Shown here: one piece after another, positions 51,307 through 60,564 of the stretch
Layout of the letters: each line of letters begins with the position of its first letter
Numbering within the stretch: position 1 is the stretch's first letter
Notes under the pieces: model-generated
Told to the model about the DNA's origin: nothing
The model's input: the letters and a program-made list of their open reading frames with translations, nothing else
Databases searched by the model: none
Assembly: GCA_017560425.1 (NCBI GenBank)
Contig: JAFZEX010000016.1
Location: 1 to 64,000, forward strand
Source of the DNA: Alistipes sp.
Lineage (GTDB): Bacteria; Bacteroidota; Bacteroidia; Bacteroidales; Rikenellaceae
Reading direction: 5' to 3'
DNA: 64,000 nt
Made by a program: the position numbers and the translations under genes

Positions 51307-53364
51307 ATGGCAAATGGCAAAATTGGGGTAACAACAGAGAATATATTCCCCGTAATCAAGAAGTTCTTATACTCCGACCACGAGATCTTCCTTCGTGAGT
51401 TGGTATCTAACGCAGTTGATGCTACGCAGAAGCTCAAGACCCTCTCGTCGAAGGGCGAGGCGCAGGGCGAGCTTGGCGACCTTACGATACACGTAGCAGC
51501 AGACAGCGAGGCTAAGACCCTCACCATCACCGACCGTGGTGTCGGCATGTCGATGGCGGAGGTAGACAAGTACATCAATCAGATTGCCTTCTCGGGTGCC
51601 GAGGAGTTTATGGCAAAGTACAAGGATCAGGCTATCATCGGCCACTTTGGCCTTGGCTTCTACTCGTCGTTCATGGTAGCGGACAAGGTGGAGATATTCT
51701 CGCAGTCGTACCGTGCGGAGGAGAAGAGCGTGCATTGGTCGTGCAACGGCTCGCCCGAGTTCGAGATGGAGGAGCTCGACGAGAAATTGGAGCGTGGCAC
51801 ACGCATCGTGCTACACCTCTCGGAGGAGTGCGTGGAGTATGCTCAGCGTGCCGAGGTCGAGGCATTGCTACGCAAGTACTGCCGCTTCCTTCCCGTGGCT
51901 ATCGCCTGTGGCAAGAAGCAGGAGTGGCGTGACGGCAAGTATCACGACACCGACGTTGACAACATCATCAACGACACCACACCCCTTTGGACACGCATGC
52001 CTGCGGAGATTACCGAGGAGGAGTACAAGCAGTTCTACGCCAACCTCTACCCTACGTCGGAGGAGCCGCTGTTCTACATTCATCTGAACATCGACTATCC
52101 GTTCAACCTCACGGGTATTCTCTACTTCCCGAAGCTACGCAACAACTTCGAGATTCAGAAGAACCGCATTCAGCTATACTCTAACCAGGTCTTCGTCACC
52201 GACGAGGTGCGAGGCATCGTGCCCGAGTATCTCACCTTGTTGCATGGCGTTATCGACTCGCCCGATATTCCGCTCAACGTGTCACGCAGCTACCTTCAGA
52301 GCGACTCTAACGTGAAGAAGATCTCGGGATACATCACCCGCAAGGTTGCCGACCGCCTTCAGGAGCTCTTCAACACCATGCGCCCCGACTTCGAGAGTAA
52401 GTGGGACGACCTCAAGATATTTATCCAGTATGGCATGCTCACCGACGAGAAGTTTTCGGAGAAGGCTGCCAACTTCATGCTCTGGAAGTCAATCGAGGAT
52501 AAGTACTACACCCCAGCGGAGTATATCGAGAAGATTAAGGATACGCAGACCGACAAGGAGGGCTTCACCATCGTGCTCTATGTGGACGACCCCGTTGGCA
52601 AGGACTCATTTGTGGAGGCTGCCAAGAGCCGTGGCTACGACATCTTGGAGCTTAATGGTCAGCTCGACAGCCACTATATACAGTACTACGAGTCGAAGAA
52701 CGAGAAGGTGCGCTTCGTGCGTGTCGATTCCGACGTTGTCGATAACCTTATCCGCAAGGAGGAGAAGCAGGCGATGTCGCTAAGCTCGGAGCAGCAGGAC
52801 ATCATGCGCCCCGTGTTCGAGAGTCAGATGCCTCACGACGAGAAGATTCATTATCACGTTACGTTCGAGGCTATGTCGAAGGATGCAGCGCCTGTTGTCA
52901 TCACGCAGAACGAGTTTATGCGCCGCATGAAGGAGATGGCGCAGACCTCAGGGGATAGCATGAGCCGCTTCTATGCCGAGATGCCCGACAGCTTTACTAT
53001 CACGGTCAATGGCAACCACCCTATCGTCCTCGACATCTTTGGCGAGGTGGAGAAGGAGTATGGCGACAAGCTACGCACCATAGGCAAGAAGATTACCGCT
53101 GCCGAGGGCGAGGAGAGCCGCTTCGAGGAGACAGTGAAAAACAAGAAGGAGGAGGAGCTAACGCAGGAGGAGCGCGACATGCGCACCACGCTCTCTGAGC
53201 GTGTTGTGGAGCTTCGCCAGGAGCGTAGCTCACGCCTCGAGGAGATTGGCAAGGGCAACCGCAAGGTACGCCAAATTATCGACCTTGCACTGCTCTCAAA
53301 CGGTCTTCTCAAGGGCAAGAACCTCACCGACTTTATCCAGCGTAGCATCTCGCTCATCGAGTAA
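51307..53364 (+). CDS. htpG: Molecular chaperone HtpG (Hsp90)
   Basis: A 685-residue bacterial Hsp90. The N-terminal GHKL ATPase domain has ELVSNAVDATQK near residue 34, TITDRGVGMS near 77 and IGHFGLGFYSSFMV near 112. The middle domain includes the catalytic-loop region VSRSYLQSD near 335. The C-terminal dimerisation domain ends the chain. It folds and remodels client proteins with ATP. A terminator shared with the convergent gene follows. Confidence 0.98.
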   Translation: MANGKIGVTTENIFPVIKKFLYSDHEIFLRELVSNAVDATQKLKTLSSKGEAQGELGDLTIHVAADSEAKTLTITDRGVGMSMAEVDKYINQIAFSGAEEFMAKYKDQAIIGHFGLGFYSSFMVADKVEIFSQSYRAEEKSVHWSCNGSPEFEMEELDEKLERGTRIVLHLSEECVEYAQRAEVEALLRKYCRFLPVAIACGKKQEWRDGKYHDTDVDNIINDTTPLWTRMPAEITEEEYKQFYANLYPTSEEPLFYIHLNIDYPFNLTGILYFPKLRNNFEIQKNRIQLYSNQVFVTDEVRGIVPEYLTLLHGVIDSPDIPLNVSRSYLQSDSNVKKISGYITRKVADRLQELFNTMRPDFESKWDDLKIFIQYGMLTDEKFSEKAANFMLWKSIEDKYYTPAEYIEKIKDTQTDKEGFTIVLYVDDPVGKDSFVEAAKSRGYDILELNGQLDSHYIQYYESKNEKVRFVRVDSDVVDNLIRKEEKQAMSLSSEQQDIMRPVFESQMPHDEKIHYHVTFEAMSKDAAPVVITQNEFMRRMKEMAQTSGDSMSRFYAEMPDSFTITVNGNHPIVLDIFGEVEKEYGDKLRTIGKKITAAEGEESRFEETVKNKKEEELTQEERDMRTTLSERVVELRQERSSRLEEIGKGNRKVRQIIDLALLSNGLLKGKNLTDFIQRSISLIE

Positions 53365-53382
53365 GCATACCTTATATAATAA

Positions 53383-53416
53383 ATATAGCCAGACCGCAAA
53401 GTCTGGCTATATTTTT
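53383..53416. terminator. Shared bidirectional terminator of htpG and the CapA-like gene
   Basis: ATATAGCCAGAC and GTCTGGCTATAT pair around CGCAAA, with T runs on the plus strand and A runs on the other side. The minus-strand gene's stop codon (53415-53417) lies within its edge. Confidence 0.85.
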
Positions 53417-54629
53417 ATTCCTTGACGCTTAACGTTCCATCGTCCGCTATCACGAGTTTCGACTCGGGGAAGTCTGTTCGGCTGAGGGTTTGGAGCTCAC
53501 GGATTACCGTGCCCGTGGCATCTATCTTGGATCCTACGCCGTAGGGCTGAATGGCGGGGACGATGCGTCCGCCACGGAACTCGCCCTCGGGCGTGATATC
53601 GACAAGGAGCACGGGGGCATAGCCACATCTACCATTAAGATTCATGCCAAAGGGTGTGCAGAAGTTACCCAACGAGTAGGCAATGAGCTTACCCTTATAT
53701 AGCTCCATGCCTCGCACCACATGTGGTCCATGGCCATAGACAAGGTCGGCACCCGCATCTATACATCTATGCGCAAAGGCGTAGACATTGCCTCGGCTGT
53801 AGCCTATAAACGTTTCGTTCTTGCGTGTCACACGATATGCTGTGGGGCCCTCGGCGCCACCATGTATCGACACTATCACTATGTCGCACTTAAGCTCGTT
53901 GCGCAGCTTCTTAACAAGCCTCTCGCCGAGCGCCAAGTTGTGCAGGTCGCACATAAGCCTATTAGGGGCGAAGGCGCAGATGCCATAGCGAATGCCATCA
54001 CGCTCAACAACGGCATACTCGCACATATTCTGCACGCCAGCATAGGCGATGCCGGCACCCTTGAGCGACTTGATGGTGCTATTTATAGCCTGAGCGCCGA
54101 AGTCGAGGGTATGGTTATTTGCCATCGACAAGAAGTCGAAGCCCGCCTCGGCAAACCTCATGGCATAGCGCTGCGGCATGCGGAACATATGGGCATTCTT
54201 CGAGTCAGGGCCATAGCGTGGCACACCACCCTGGTCGAGCAACACGCCCTCAAGGTTGCCCAGCGCAAAGTCGGCATCAACGAGGTAGCTACGCACATCA
54301 TCGAGGAGGTTGCGGCCGTCGTTTTGGGCGAGGCGTGGCGAGGGATAGTTCACGCCAAGCATCATATCGCCCACGCATGCCAAACGTAGCACTCGCTCCG
54401 TAGGCGTTGCGGGGAGCGTAGATAACGAGTCTACGACGGCTTTGCGACGGGCGACCTCGAGTCGTTGCTCGTGGCTAAACTCGACAAGGTGCGCAAAGAA
54501 ATCGTCGCACATAACAAGGCTATCTTGCTCGTTGTCGTCGTGCTGCATAGCCGCCGTAGCACCCATGAGTGGCGACGACATAGTGGCAGCAAGAAACAAC
54601 GTACAAACAAAGAGTACTACTTTTCGCAT
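53415..54629 (-). CDS. CapA family protein (PGA_cap metallophosphoesterase-like), exported
   Basis: A 404-residue exported protein; the signal peptide MRKVVLFVCTLFLAATMSSP ends near residue 25. The PGA_cap domain (about 80-370) has LACVGDMMLGVNYPS, FALGNLEGVL, SMANNHTLDFG and VYGHGPHVVRG, which supply the metal-binding residues of a calcineurin-like fold. Family members take part in poly-gamma-glutamate capsule synthesis or related polymers. No other capsule gene is nearby, so its substrate here is unknown. The downstream end overlaps a shared terminator. Confidence 0.88.
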   Translation of the reverse strand: MRKVVLFVCTLFLAATMSSPLMGATAAMQHDDNEQDSLVMCDDFFAHLVEFSHEQRLEVARRKAVVDSLSTLPATPTERVLRLACVGDMMLGVNYPSPRLAQNDGRNLLDDVRSYLVDADFALGNLEGVLLDQGGVPRYGPDSKNAHMFRMPQRYAMRFAEAGFDFLSMANNHTLDFGAQAINSTIKSLKGAGIAYAGVQNMCEYAVVERDGIRYGICAFAPNRLMCDLHNLALGERLVKKLRNELKCDIVIVSIHGGAEGPTAYRVTRKNETFIGYSRGNVYAFAHRCIDAGADLVYGHGPHVVRGMELYKGKLIAYSLGNFCTPFGMNLNGRCGYAPVLLVDITPEGEFRGGRIVPAIQPYGVGSKIDATGTVIRELQTLSRTDFPESKLVIADDGTLSVKE

Positions 54630-54677
54630 AGGTTAGGAGTTTTTTTTGGCGGTATTTGGGCGGCATCGTAGGCTCGG

Positions 54678-55079
54678 CTACATTCGCTCGAGCACCTCCA
54701 TGAGCCACTGAGGAACACGCTGTGGTCGGCGTGTTATGCTATCGATAAATCCGAGTGTTGTCATGCCCGAGGCAACCTCTCTGCCATCTTCGCCACGAAT
54801 CTCGTAGTGGAAGGTCATGCGTGCCATGGGCATCTCGCTTACCGACGTGATAATCGACAGCACCTCGTCGTAGTAGGCGGGCTGGCGATACTTTATCTGC
54901 ACATCGACAATGGGCATCATCACCCCACGACGCTCCATCTCGGCATAGGTCAATCCCGCCGCACGGAGCCACTCGGTGCGTGCCGCCTCAAAAAACTTGA
55001 TATAGTTGGAGTGGTGCACGATACCCATCTGGTCGGTATGGTGATACTCCACACGTAGCTTATGTTCAAAACTTAGCAT
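54678..55079 (-). CDS. Acyl-CoA thioesterase (YbgC/4-hydroxybenzoyl-CoA thioesterase family)
   Basis: A 133-residue hotdog-fold enzyme. VEYHHTDQMGIVHHSNYIKF near the N-terminus carries the catalytic aspartate D16, followed by the FEAARTEWLRAAGL helix. It hydrolyses acyl-CoA or acyl-ACP thioesters; chain length is not predictable. It starts two bases after the stop of the FAD synthetase gene and belongs to the minus-strand run reading from rex. Confidence 0.92.
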   Translation of the reverse strand: MLSFEHKLRVEYHHTDQMGIVHHSNYIKFFEAARTEWLRAAGLTYAEMERRGVMMPIVDVQIKYRQPAYYDEVLSIITSVSEMPMARMTFHYEIRGEDGREVASGMTTLGFIDSITRRPQRVPQWLMEVLERM

Positions 55080-55081
55080 AG

Positions 55082-55822
55082 CTAAAACTCTAAAATTATC
55101 TCACCATTAAGACTCTCATCAACGAAGATCGTGCCCTCAGCAATGCGCACAACACCCTCGCCACAGCCCAAGATATTCACCCTATACTCGCCATCGGCAG
55201 GGATTAGCTTATATCTATCGGCAACACGTAGCACGCCCTCGTGCGCTGCGCCCATGACAACATAGCGATGACCAAGCAGGTCGCAGGCACGCTCCACATC
55301 GCCACAGTCGAAGAGGTTGCGAACAACCGTCGAGCTAACCTTACCTCCCGAGGCAGTAAACTGCTCGACACGCTCAACCCTAAAGCCGAGCTTCGCACCC
55401 AGCGGTAGAAGGCTCTCGTAGCTACCCTCGCTACCACGGCCCAAGCGGTGGTTATACCCCACAACCATGCCACGCATGCCGAGCCGAGCCACAAGGCTAC
55501 CTCGCACAAACTCCTCGAATGTCTGCTCTCGAAACCTCTCGTCGAAGTGCGCCACGACAAATATGTCGATGCCCTCACGCTCCAAGAGCAGGGCACGCTC
55601 CTCGATCGACGTGAGCAGGCGCATACCCTCGGCACGCCCCATGGCGATGCGTGGGTGGGGCTCGAAGCTAACCACGGCACTTAGCGCACCTAACTCATGC
55701 GCCACACCTCGCACACGCTCCAAGAGCTCGCGATGGCCACGGTGCACACCGTCAAACGACCCAACGCTAACTACGGTGGGTCGTTCGAGAGTGATATTTT
55801 CAAAGCCGTAAAAAATCTGCAT
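55082..55822 (-). CDS. ribF: FAD synthetase (RibF N-terminal domain) with a shortened, atypical C-terminus
   Basis: A 246-residue protein. The adenylyltransferase domain (1-185) is clear: GSFDGVHRGH at 21-30, SFEPHPRIAMG near 60, GYNHRLGRGSEGSY near 125 and SSTVVRNLF near 165. A normal RibF continues into a riboflavin kinase domain of about 125 residues with a PTAN motif. Here only about 60 residues remain, and no PTAN is seen. The protein may therefore make FAD from FMN but not FMN from riboflavin. The ATG at 55820-55822 is chosen, because the longer reading (to 55837) starts with TTG inside rex. Confidence 0.85.
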   Translation of the reverse strand: MQIFYGFENITLERPTVVSVGSFDGVHRGHRELLERVRGVAHELGALSAVVSFEPHPRIAMGRAEGMRLLTSIEERALLLEREGIDIFVVAHFDERFREQTFEEFVRGSLVARLGMRGMVVGYNHRLGRGSEGSYESLLPLGAKLGFRVERVEQFTASGGKVSSTVVRNLFDCGDVERACDLLGHRYVVMGAAHEGVLRVADRYKLIPADGEYRVNILGCGEGVVRIAEGTIFVDESLNGEIILEF

Positions 55823-55823
55823 A

Positions 55824-56465
55824 CTAATTGTCGGCAACCTTCACGAAGTAGGCAACCTTCTCAAGAAGTGTGGTGATATCGTAGTTCTCCACCACGATGC
55901 CCTGCGGGAAGTTGAGCGGTGCTGATGTAAAGTTGAGCACACCCTTGATGCCCGCATTGATTATCGGAAGCACGAGCGACGAGGCAACAGATGTTGGCAA
56001 CGACACGATAACGATGCTAATGTCGAGCTCCTCCACCTGCTTCTCAAACTCGTTTATATGGTAGCAAGGCACACCATCTATTCTTCGACCCACCTTCTCT
56101 TCGTCGATGTCGAATGCCGCCGTGATGCGCAGCTTAAGACCCTTATCGTTGAAGTAGCGAGTGACCGCCTGGCCGAGGTGTCCCATGCCAATCACGGCGA
56201 CACTCATAGGCTGCTCGCTATATAGTATTCCGTCGATAAAGTCGATGAGCACCTTCACGTCGTAGCCCTTCTTCGTGTCGCTCGAGAAGCCTATGAGCAT
56301 CAGGTCACGACGCACCTGAACGGCGGTGATGCCGTGCATGCCTGCCAACACATGCGAGAAGATATGCGTGATACCTCCTGCATGACACTTGAGCAGCGTG
56401 CGGCGATACTCGCTAAGGCGCTCGATGGTCTTCTCGGGAATGGGCGACGATAGGTTGTTTGCCAT
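55824..56465 (-). CDS. rex: Redox-sensing transcriptional repressor Rex
   Basis: A 213-residue repressor that senses the NADH/NAD+ ratio. An N-terminal winged helix (residues 1-80, EKTIERLSEYRRTLLKC and AVQVRRDLMLIGF) binds DNA. The Rossmann domain follows with GMGHLGQ at 93-99 and a conserved GIKGVLNFTSAPL near 170. It usually controls fermentation and respiration genes. I found no convincing Rex operator next to it. The FAD synthetase gene begins one base after its stop. Confidence 0.95.
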   Translation of the reverse strand: MANNLSSPIPEKTIERLSEYRRTLLKCHAGGITHIFSHVLAGMHGITAVQVRRDLMLIGFSSDTKKGYDVKVLIDFIDGILYSEQPMSVAVIGMGHLGQAVTRYFNDKGLKLRITAAFDIDEEKVGRRIDGVPCYHINEFEKQVEELDISIVIVSLPTSVASSLVLPIINAGIKGVLNFTSAPLNFPQGIVVENYDITTLLEKVAYFVKVADN

Positions 56466-56466
56466 A

Positions 56467-58485
56467 CTACTCGTATCTAACTGAGAAGAAACGATCGTAC
56501 TGGATGTTCACCCACTCGGTATTCACGAACATGCCGTCCTCCCACTTAAATTGGTAAGGTGTAGCAAGTGGAGTGATACGCTCCAAGAGAATATACTTAT
56601 CCAAGCCTGTGTGCATCTTTGTGCAGAACATCATCACAGCGTCGTAGCCACGACCAGCATAAGGCGTAGGAAGGATGCCGTATGTCTGCAAGAAGTCTGC
56701 CTCGAAGATCTTGATAGGAATGTTGTCGGTGCGGTGCATGTTGTAAGGTGTAATCAACGACACGCCCGATGTGAAGAAGCCCTCACGATCGACATATGTA
56801 AGGTTGTCAATCTTACGGCTTGCCACCACGAAGCAGTCGTTAGCACCGCCCTGGGTCATGCTCTCAGAGTGCTCACCGATGTTCTTCAAGATCATGCCGA
56901 TGTCGTGGTCACGGTTTGCCACCACGAAGATTGCCTTCTTGCCTGCGCCACGCACCAACGACGACTTAGACACAGCAACACCATTCGAGCCATCATCGTT
57001 GCGCAAGTTGAGCGCCACCTCACGGCCGATGCGTGCATTGAGCAAGCGGCGTGGTAGACCCTCGGTGAGTGCAAGCACCTCGTTGAGATACTCCATGTCG
57101 TTTGTTGGACCAAGAATGATGTTTATCTGATAGCTACCATCGAGGATATGAGCATACTTCTCATACTGATACTTCTTGTCGGCCTGCATCTGGAAGAGCA
57201 CAGGGCTCGACACCACTGCTGGGTCGATATCGGTTAGAGGGTTGATCACAGGGATATTCTTCTCCTCGGCAAAAGGAAGCACCATTGCCACCTCCTCAGC
57301 GTAGATAGGGCCAATGAGCATGTCGGCATTCTTGAACGCCTCGGTCTCCATAATCTCGCTAATGCGCACGGCAGTACGCTCGGTGTCGAACACGGTTACG
57401 TTGATTGAGTAGCCCTCGCTGCGCAACGCCTTAAATGCGAGCAACATACCACGATAGTGGTCTACGAAAGCCTTAACAATCTTACCATCACGGTGCATAG
57501 GCAACATAATAACCACGTTAAGCTGCTCGCCACGTGCAAAGCGCTTAAACGAAGGTATGCGCACCTTCTGCTCAGCCTCCATGCTGTCGATCTGCTCCTT
57601 CTTCTGCTCGTCGAGCTCATGGTTAAAGCCGTTGTGCTGAACATAGCTAATCAACGAGTCGGCGTTGAACGAGAACTCATACATAGGCACAACACCCTTA
57701 GGCTGCTCCTCAGCTGGCTCTGCCTCGGCTACCTGCTCCTCAGCCTTCTCTACCTTCTCTACAGCTACAGGGGCATCTGCCACCATGCCATGCACGATGA
57801 TCTTCATGCCTGAGAGTAGCTGATCCGACGATGTGAAGCCGTTGAGCGCCATGATCTCCTGCTCGGTGGTCTTGTATCGGCGTGCCAACGAGTAAAGAGT
57901 GTCGCCATAAGCCACGGTGTGATACTTAACCTTATCGGTCTTATTATCATCGGCCTCCTTCTCGTAACGCTTAATCTCCTTGTCGATATCCTTTATTGAG
58001 GCATAGCCCACCTTCGCTGTGCGCACAAGGAGTGTGCTGCCCACTGTTAGGTTGTGAGCATCAGCATCAGGGTTGTCAGCGATAAGCTGGTCGAGAGATA
58101 TTTTGTAGTGCTTGGCAATAGAGTAAAGCGTGTCGTTCGCAACAATGGTGTGAATGATGAAGTCGCCATCGATGCTCTTTGGTGCATCCTCAGCCGCTGC
58201 CACCTTCTCCTTTGTTGTGCGCTTCTCTACCTTCTCGTTGTATGGAATATAGATCTTAGCTCCCACCGCCAACTTCTCGGCATTCTCCTCGCCATTAATC
58301 TGAATAATCTGTTTTAGAGGCACATCGTAGTGCTTCGCCAATGAGTAGAATGTGTCGTTCTCGACAACGGTGTGCACGATGCACATCTTGCCATTAACAA
58401 CCACTACCTGCTCGGTTGTCTGTGCCTTAGCACCCACCACTATGGTGAGCATGAGCAGAGGCAAAACAAATCTAATAAGTTTCAT
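56467..58485 (-). CDS. LysM and periplasmic-binding-protein (type 1) fusion, exported
   Basis: A 672-residue exported protein; the signal peptide is MKLIRFVLPLLMLTIVVGAKAQ. Three LysM domains bind peptidoglycan (about 35-80, 110-155 and 190-235; each with a DTxYSLA-like core). They are followed by a linker rich in A, E and V, and a type 1 periplasmic-binding fold (about 320-660) beginning LNVVIMLPMHRDGKIVKAF. The combination is common in Bacteroidota. It may anchor a sensor or scaffold to the wall; the ligand is unknown. It is co-oriented with rex at two bases' distance. Confidence 0.85.
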   Translation of the reverse strand: MKLIRFVLPLLMLTIVVGAKAQTTEQVVVVNGKMCIVHTVVENDTFYSLAKHYDVPLKQIIQINGEENAEKLAVGAKIYIPYNEKVEKRTTKEKVAAAEDAPKSIDGDFIIHTIVANDTLYSIAKHYKISLDQLIADNPDADAHNLTVGSTLLVRTAKVGYASIKDIDKEIKRYEKEADDNKTDKVKYHTVAYGDTLYSLARRYKTTEQEIMALNGFTSSDQLLSGMKIIVHGMVADAPVAVEKVEKAEEQVAEAEPAEEQPKGVVPMYEFSFNADSLISYVQHNGFNHELDEQKKEQIDSMEAEQKVRIPSFKRFARGEQLNVVIMLPMHRDGKIVKAFVDHYRGMLLAFKALRSEGYSINVTVFDTERTAVRISEIMETEAFKNADMLIGPIYAEEVAMVLPFAEEKNIPVINPLTDIDPAVVSSPVLFQMQADKKYQYEKYAHILDGSYQINIILGPTNDMEYLNEVLALTEGLPRRLLNARIGREVALNLRNDDGSNGVAVSKSSLVRGAGKKAIFVVANRDHDIGMILKNIGEHSESMTQGGANDCFVVASRKIDNLTYVDREGFFTSGVSLITPYNMHRTDNIPIKIFEADFLQTYGILPTPYAGRGYDAVMMFCTKMHTGLDKYILLERITPLATPYQFKWEDGMFVNTEWVNIQYDRFFSVRYE

Positions 58486-58509
58486 CGTTATCTGGTTTAT
58501 GTTTCTTAG

Positions 58510-59280
58510 TTAGTTTCCTTGCTTTAGTTTGAAGTATATCTCCGTGAAGATGTTCTTCGTATATTGTGGGAAGTCACCATTCTGCAACCATGTGTAGTAG
58601 CTTGGCTCTTTTTGGAACACCTCCACCACCGTGCGTCCCTTATACTTGCCGAAGGTGAATACCTCCTCGCCCTTCTCGTTTAGGGCTATGCGTCCCGCAA
58701 AGTCCACCGTCTGGCCATGCGACGAGAATGCCGCCAGCTCCTCCACGGTGCAGCCTATGTCGCCATAGCGCTCAATCTGCGCCTCCAATACCTCGTATGT
58801 CGCCATGGTGTCGGCCTCTGCCGAGTGGGCATTCTCGAGATCCTTGTCGCAGTAGAACTTATACGCTGCCACCAACGTGCGCTGCTCCTTCTTGTGGAAT
58901 ATGTTCTGCACATCGACATACTTGCGACGCTTGAAATCGACGCTCACGCCAGCACGCAAAAACTCCTCGACAAGCACGGGCAGGTCGAAGCGATTTGAGT
59001 TGAAGCCTCCGAAGTCGCAACCCTCGATAAACTGCGCCAACGACTTTGCTATCTGCTTGAATGTAGGCTCGTCCTTAACATCCTCGTCCGATATGCCATG
59101 CACGGCTGTTGCCTCGGCAGGTATCGGCATCTCGGGATTTATGCGACGTGTCTTTATCTGCTTTGTTCCATCAACACCCACCTTTATCATCGATATCTCC
59201 ACGATGCGGTCATGTGAGGTATCGACACCTGTTGTCTCGAGGTCGAAGAATATTATGGGTCGTTTTAGTTGTAGGTTCAT
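58510..59280 (-). CDS. DnaQ-type 3'-5' exonuclease with C-terminal DUF3820-like domain
   Basis: A 256-residue DEDDh nuclease. Exo I is FFDLETTGVDTSHDRIVEIS at 11-30, Exo II lies in FGGFNSNRFDLPVL near 92, and Exo III is HSAEADTMATYEVL near 153-166. The C-terminal 60 residues (FTFGKYKGRTVVEVFQ and PSYYTWLQNGDFPQYTK) match the domain found in exodeoxyribonuclease X-like proteins. It probably trims single strands in repair. It might instead serve as a proofreading subunit, which I think less likely given the extra domain. Confidence 0.9.
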   Translation of the reverse strand: MNLQLKRPIIFFDLETTGVDTSHDRIVEISMIKVGVDGTKQIKTRRINPEMPIPAEATAVHGISDEDVKDEPTFKQIAKSLAQFIEGCDFGGFNSNRFDLPVLVEEFLRAGVSVDFKRRKYVDVQNIFHKKEQRTLVAAYKFYCDKDLENAHSAEADTMATYEVLEAQIERYGDIGCTVEELAAFSSHGQTVDFAGRIALNEKGEEVFTFGKYKGRTVVEVFQKEPSYYTWLQNGDFPQYTKNIFTEIYFKLKQGN

Positions 59281-59295
59281 AATCTCTATTTTATG

Positions 59296-60141
59296 CTATT
59301 CTTGTTGCTCTTCTACGGGGAATAGGAGCGAGCCACGATAACGGAATGTCACCTCGCCATACTCGTCACGCAGATACCCCTCCATGCCATTTTCGTCTAC
59401 GACTACCTTGCCCTCGGTGGGAAGTATCCATACCACGGGTATTTGGTTGGCATCCATTCCCAGGAAGCGTGTATAGCTGCAACCTATTGTTCCCGCAGCA
59501 CCGCTATCATTCACATCGAGCACATACTCGCCCGCTGGCACTGCGCCACCTTCGCCCTCCGTTGCTGCCCATAGGTCGAGCTCGAGGTATGCGGCATTTG
59601 GCGCATATGTTGCAAAGTTATCGACATCTGATAGCACCAAGTAGTAGTTGTGGTTCTCGGGCGTTAGCTCCCAATATCCTGGCAGGTAGTGTGTTCCCGT
59701 TGCATAGCTAAGCACATAGCCATCAAAGGGCTTACCCTCCTGCTTCACCACCACCTTGAACGACTCTCGTATGTAGCTTACCACGAGCGTTGCCTCACGA
59801 GCATCTCCCTCGTTGGGCTCTACGGTCAAGGTTATCTTGCCCTCAGCAGCAAACACCTTACTCTCAACCCAGCCAGCATCGCACGCCACCACAACGCCAA
59901 TGCCCTCAACAGCATTCTCGAGGGTGTAGCTAATCTCTGCCTCGCCACCCTCCATCGTAAGCTCTATAATAGAGTCCGATGTTAGCGTCAGCGACGGCTG
60001 CTCCACAGGCTCGGGATCCTCGTCGGGTTTCTCATCGGGCTGCTCCTCAGGCTGCTCCTCGGGCAGTGGATCTGCGCTATTAGGCTCACACGCCGCAAAC
60101 ACCAACGGCAACGCAAGCAAAAGGTATAATAGTCGTTTCAT
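59296..60141 (-). CDS. BACON-domain lipoprotein
   Basis: A 281-residue predicted lipoprotein. MKRLLYLLLALPLVFAAC ends in the lipobox cysteine, which fixes the ATG at 60139-60141 rather than eight codons upstream. A low-complexity P/E/D linker (about 22-50) leads to a BACON-like beta domain (about 55-140, ending YIRESFKVVVKQEG). The C-terminal half (FDGYVLSYATGTHYLPGYWE onward) is a beta-rich domain I cannot name. BACON domains often bind glycans or mucin. Surface exposure is likely. Confidence 0.82.
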   Translation of the reverse strand: MKRLLYLLLALPLVFAACEPNSADPLPEEQPEEQPDEKPDEDPEPVEQPSLTLTSDSIIELTMEGGEAEISYTLENAVEGIGVVVACDAGWVESKVFAAEGKITLTVEPNEGDAREATLVVSYIRESFKVVVKQEGKPFDGYVLSYATGTHYLPGYWELTPENHNYYLVLSDVDNFATYAPNAAYLELDLWAATEGEGGAVPAGEYVLDVNDSGAAGTIGCSYTRFLGMDANQIPVVWILPTEGKVVVDENGMEGYLRDEYGEVTFRYRGSLLFPVEEQQE

Positions 60142-60239
60142 TTCGGTCTGTGTTAGAGGGCGCATTAATTAGGGTTAATCGGACCGCTAAAGCTTGATAG
60201 GGTTAATATGATCGATGAGCTGCAGACACCACAACCACA

Positions 60240-60300
60240 TCTTCACCATCTATCCCATCTTCCCCATTTATCCCATTTATCCCATTTATCCCATTTCTAT
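60240..60300. repeat. CCCATTTAT word array
   Basis: CATCTATCCCATCTTCCCC is followed by four CCCATTTAT-type words. It lies directly before the R-unit cluster. The rest of the gap 60142-60240 shows nothing recognisable. Confidence 0.75.
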
Positions 60301-60308
60301 CAGCACCC

Positions 60309-60436
60309 AATTTGCTGTTAGAAGGGGTGAGATGTGGTGCCAAGCGAAATTGACACGGAAGGGGGTATACTCGACGTATATCCCCTTTCGGGACAATGAG
60401 CTTGGTGCCGAAGATGACCCCTTATCGCTTAAACCC
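60309..60436 (-). repeat. R unit, subfamily Y
   Basis: The left arm is TTTGCTGT, and the right end is diverged (CTTATCGCTTAAACCC). The inner GGGGGTATAC/GTATATCCCC stem and GCTTGGTGCCG arm match 85-211 and 60565-60691. Confidence 0.83.
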
Positions 60437-60564
60437 AATTTTTTGTTAGAAAGGGTTAGATACAACGCTCGGCGAAATTTTTGTCGATGAGCTGTACTTG
60501 AGGTACTGCCCATTGCTTCAACAATTTGTTAGCGGCAGTAGATGACCCCTTATCACAACAAATT
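60437..60564 (-). repeat. R unit, subfamily X
   Basis: Contains ACAACGCTCGGC on the left, the GCTGTAC/GTACTGC tip, and GTTAGCGGCAGTAGATGACC on the right. The partial unit at 1-75 is almost identical to its right half. Confidence 0.85.

Noticed and set aside
55823..55837. Longer FAD synthetase start
   Set aside because: The codon is TTG and lies within rex, while an ATG follows one base after the rex stop.
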